6,851 bases of DNA, taken from positions 1 through 6,851 of the forward strand of contig JAFABC010000110.1 of the NCBI GenBank assembly GCA_023426275.1, given 5' to 3'. Each line of letters begins with the position of its first letter. The stretch's first letter is position 1. The translations under genes and the position numbers were made by a program. Shown here one piece after another: positions 5,876 through 6,851 of the stretch. The notes under the pieces are model-generated. The model did not search any database. It worked only from the letters and a program-made list of their open reading frames with translations, and was not told where the DNA came from. Source of the stretch: Pseudomonadota bacterium. GTDB lineage: Bacteria; Desulfobacterota; Desulfovibrionia; Desulfovibrionales; Desulfovibrionaceae.

Positions 5876-5914
5876 TTGATTTATATTGACTAATAAATTA
5901 TTTGTCCGTATCCA
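5876..5914 (+). promoter_or_regulatory. AT-rich promoter candidate for the holin-like gene
   Basis: This patch stands out as AT-rich in GC-rich surroundings. Two sigma70-like pairs fit: TTGACT (5886-5891), 17 bases, TATCCA (5909-5914); and TTGATT (5876-5881), 17 bases, TATTTG (5899-5904). Each has a good -35 and a -10 matching three of six positions. The first would start transcription near 5921, leaving a leader of about 115 bases. Confidence 0.4.
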
Positions 5915-6037
5915 AAAGCTACGAAGAAAGAGCGTGGGCGCTTTTCATGCCCGGTTGCGACGGTGGTTTGCGTGGCGAGGGCGGTGTTGTGCGGTGGATG
6001 CCGTGCGCTGTGAAGGCGGACAGGTCAAGGAGGCGGT

Positions 6038-6703
6038 ATGGCGGCGACACGTGATGCAATTGCCCGGGCCGTGGAAAAGCTGGCGCCGAATACGGCGCGT
6101 TTTGTCCAGGGGCGCAACGAGCGGCTGGCCTGCTATGCCCTGGAGGTTCTTGCCAAAGTTGTTGGCGTCACAGGGGATCAGGATGCCTTGTTGCAGGCCG
6201 TGACGGCGGAGGGGAACAGCGCCAGGATCCAGGCGGCGGAGGCGCAAGTGGTCGCCGGACTGGCAAGTGCGTTGGAGAATAGCGCGCAACAGGAAACCGT
6301 GCGGCAGGCGACAGCGCAAATCGATATCGAGGCCTACAGAAAGTTGCGGGATCAGAGCAGCGCCGTAAAAAAGAATTTGTCGATTATTATCGTGGTGGGC
6401 TTCTTTGTGACGATTGCCTTGAGTTATTTCGATCTCGAACTCGAGACAAAAACAAGAGAGCAGCTGAGCCTGCTTATCGGCGCCCTGATCGCGGCCTTTA
6501 CCGCTGTTGTGCAATACTTTTTCGGATCGAGCAGCGGCAGCGCCGAAAAGACCCTCATGATGCAGACGAAGGAACCGGGGACAGCGCCCCTGCGGCCGGT
6601 CACAGATGACGGCGCCGCGTCGGGAGGGGACGCTACGACGGACGGAGCCGTCTGCGTGGGCGATTCGATACAGGTTACCGGGGCGGCCGGCCGAAACGGG
6701 TAA
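6038..6703 (+). CDS. Orphan two-segment membrane protein, holin-like C-terminal half
   Basis: I cannot assign this 221-residue protein to a named family. Residues 1-110 are hydrophilic to amphipathic and alanine-rich with no signal peptide. Two hydrophobic segments follow, about 113-131 (NLSIIIVVGFFVTIALSYF) and 143-163 (LSLLIGALIAAFTAVVQYFFG), joined by a short charged turn. Lysines before the first segment predict both termini inside. FFGSSSGSAEKT (161-172), right after segment two, resembles the tail of many phage holins and small phage membrane proteins. The last 45 residues are glycine-, threonine- and aspartate-rich and look disordered. AAGGAGG (6027-6033) is a strong ribosome-binding site, four bases from the ATG. 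The gene stands alone with no lysin or other phage gene in view. The membrane segment and its flank use more TTG, ATT and AAA codons than the neighbours, and the gene follows an AT-rich leader; both suit acquired DNA. Coding status is fairly sure, function is not. Confidence 0.75.
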   Translation: MAATRDAIARAVEKLAPNTARFVQGRNERLACYALEVLAKVVGVTGDQDALLQAVTAEGNSARIQAAEAQVVAGLASALENSAQQETVRQATAQIDIEAYRKLRDQSSAVKKNLSIIIVVGFFVTIALSYFDLELETKTREQLSLLIGALIAAFTAVVQYFFGSSSGSAEKTLMMQTKEPGTAPLRPVTDDGAASGGDATTDGAVCVGDSIQVTGAAGRNG

Positions 6704-6722
6704 GCGCGGCTGGTTCGTTGCG

Positions 6723-6766
6723 AGGATGCCTCCGATGGCCAGGAGGGGCAGTGCCCCTCCTGGACC
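6723..6766 (+). repeat. Hairpin repeat, copy 2, after the holin-like gene
   Basis: The flank 6723-6740 matches 4692-4709 at 16 of 18 bases. CCAGGAGGGG (6739-6748) pairs with CCCCTCCTGG (6754-6763) around CAGTG. GG (6737-6738) pairs with CC (6765-6766) past a bulged A (6764), the same architecture as copy 1. It begins 20 bp after the stop. Unlike copy 1 it lacks the outer GAC/GTC pairs and any T-run, so it is a weaker terminator and may act as a 3'-end stabiliser. Confidence 0.65.
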
Positions 6767-6783
6767 TCTCCAAAGGGGGCAAG

Positions 6784-6809
6784 GACAAGTGTGGGGAGTC
6801 CCCCCTGTC
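6784..6809 (+). other. Imperfect stem-loop between the last repeat and the end terminator
   Basis: GACA (6784-6787) and TGTC (6806-6809) bracket GGGG (6793-6796) and CCCC (6800-6803) around an AGT loop, with unpaired bases between the two stems. It is a modest structure with no T-run and no assigned role. Confidence 0.25.
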
Positions 6810-6823
6810 TGTGGACGCGAAAA

Positions 6824-6851
6824 GGCCCGGCCGTGCTTTGACGGCCGGGCC
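6824..6851. terminator. Perfect 11-bp hairpin at the window end, likely terminator
   Basis: GGCCCGGCCGT (6824-6834) pairs perfectly with ACGGCCGGGCC (6841-6851) around GCTTTG. Four As (6820-6823) precede it, so on the minus strand it reads as a stem followed by four Ts, a rho-independent terminator for a gene entering from the right. Whether a T-run also follows on the plus strand, making it bidirectional, is beyond the window. Confidence 0.65.

Larger units (their letters stand above)
5690..6037. other. 348-bp gene-free stretch between prmC and the holin-like gene
   Basis: No credible coding frame was found; frames open here are arginine-rich shadows without family signatures. In order it holds the post-prmC hairpin (5701-5725), a T6 run (5765-5770), nested inverted repeats (5780-5869), an AT-rich promoter-like patch (about 5861-5915) and a small hairpin (AAGAGCG-TGGG-CGCTTTT, 5928-5945). 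The sequence then returns to GC-rich leader ending at a strong AAGGAGG (6027-6033). Confidence 0.6.

Noticed and set aside
5886..6203. TTG-started plus-strand frame overlapping the holin-like gene
   Set aside because: It is arginine- and tryptophan-rich, has no ribosome-binding site, starts inside the promoter-like patch and overlaps the better-supported gene at 6038.
5945..6514. Minus-strand 189-codon frame opposite the holin-like gene
   Set aside because: There is no Shine-Dalgarno and no motif. The plus-strand gene has a strong AAGGAGG and coherent membrane segments.
1..6851. CRISPR array, tRNA genes, integrase attachment site
   Set aside because: No regularly spaced direct repeats, cloverleaf-like segments or tRNA 3' end duplications were seen in any gap.

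Overview
The window is GC-rich bacterial chromosome. Four things suggest a Desulfovibrio-type sulfate reducer (Desulfovibrionaceae/Desulfobacterota): a short anaerobe-type ThiC, a Zn-ribbon L31, the order rpmE - DUF1385 - prfA - prmC, and GC-rich hairpin repeats in the gaps. This taxonomic placement is inference from gene content and style; no marker gene is decisive.

Layout. On the minus strand, reading leftwards from 2106, lie thiC (thiamine pyrimidine synthesis) and, 31 bp downstream, gpmA (2,3-bisphosphoglycerate-dependent phosphoglycerate mutase). The window edge removes only the last residues and stop of gpmA. A 192-bp divergent gap (2107-2298) separates this pair from a plus-strand translation cluster: rpmE (ribosomal protein bL31, 2299-2514), a DUF1385/YqhQ-like membrane protein (2576-3532), prfA (release factor 1, 3605-4678) and prmC (release factor glutamine methyltransferase, 4817-5689). 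PrmC methylates the GGQ glutamine of the factor encoded just upstream, so this is a functional pair. Each gap of the cluster contains a GC-rich stem-loop. The prfA-prmC gap has two, and the first looks like a true intrinsic terminator.

From 5690 the style changes. A 348-bp gene-free stretch holds a hairpin just after prmC, a roughly 90-bp element of nested inverted repeats that can also refold into a competing hairpin, and an abruptly AT-rich patch that looks like a promoter. It leads to an orphan 221-aa protein with two membrane segments and a phage-holin-like FFGSSSGS motif (6038-6703). That gene and its AT-rich leader are the best candidates for acquired DNA. The window closes with a hairpin repeat related to the prfA terminator, a weaker stem-loop, and a perfect 11-bp hairpin that is probably a terminator.

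No tRNA, rRNA, CRISPR array, transposase or integrase was seen. I did not find a fully novel multi-gene system. The points most worth a second look are the nested inverted-repeat element, the orphan holin-like gene, the hairpin repeat family reused as terminator and gap structure, and the role of the DUF1385 protein inside a translation operon.
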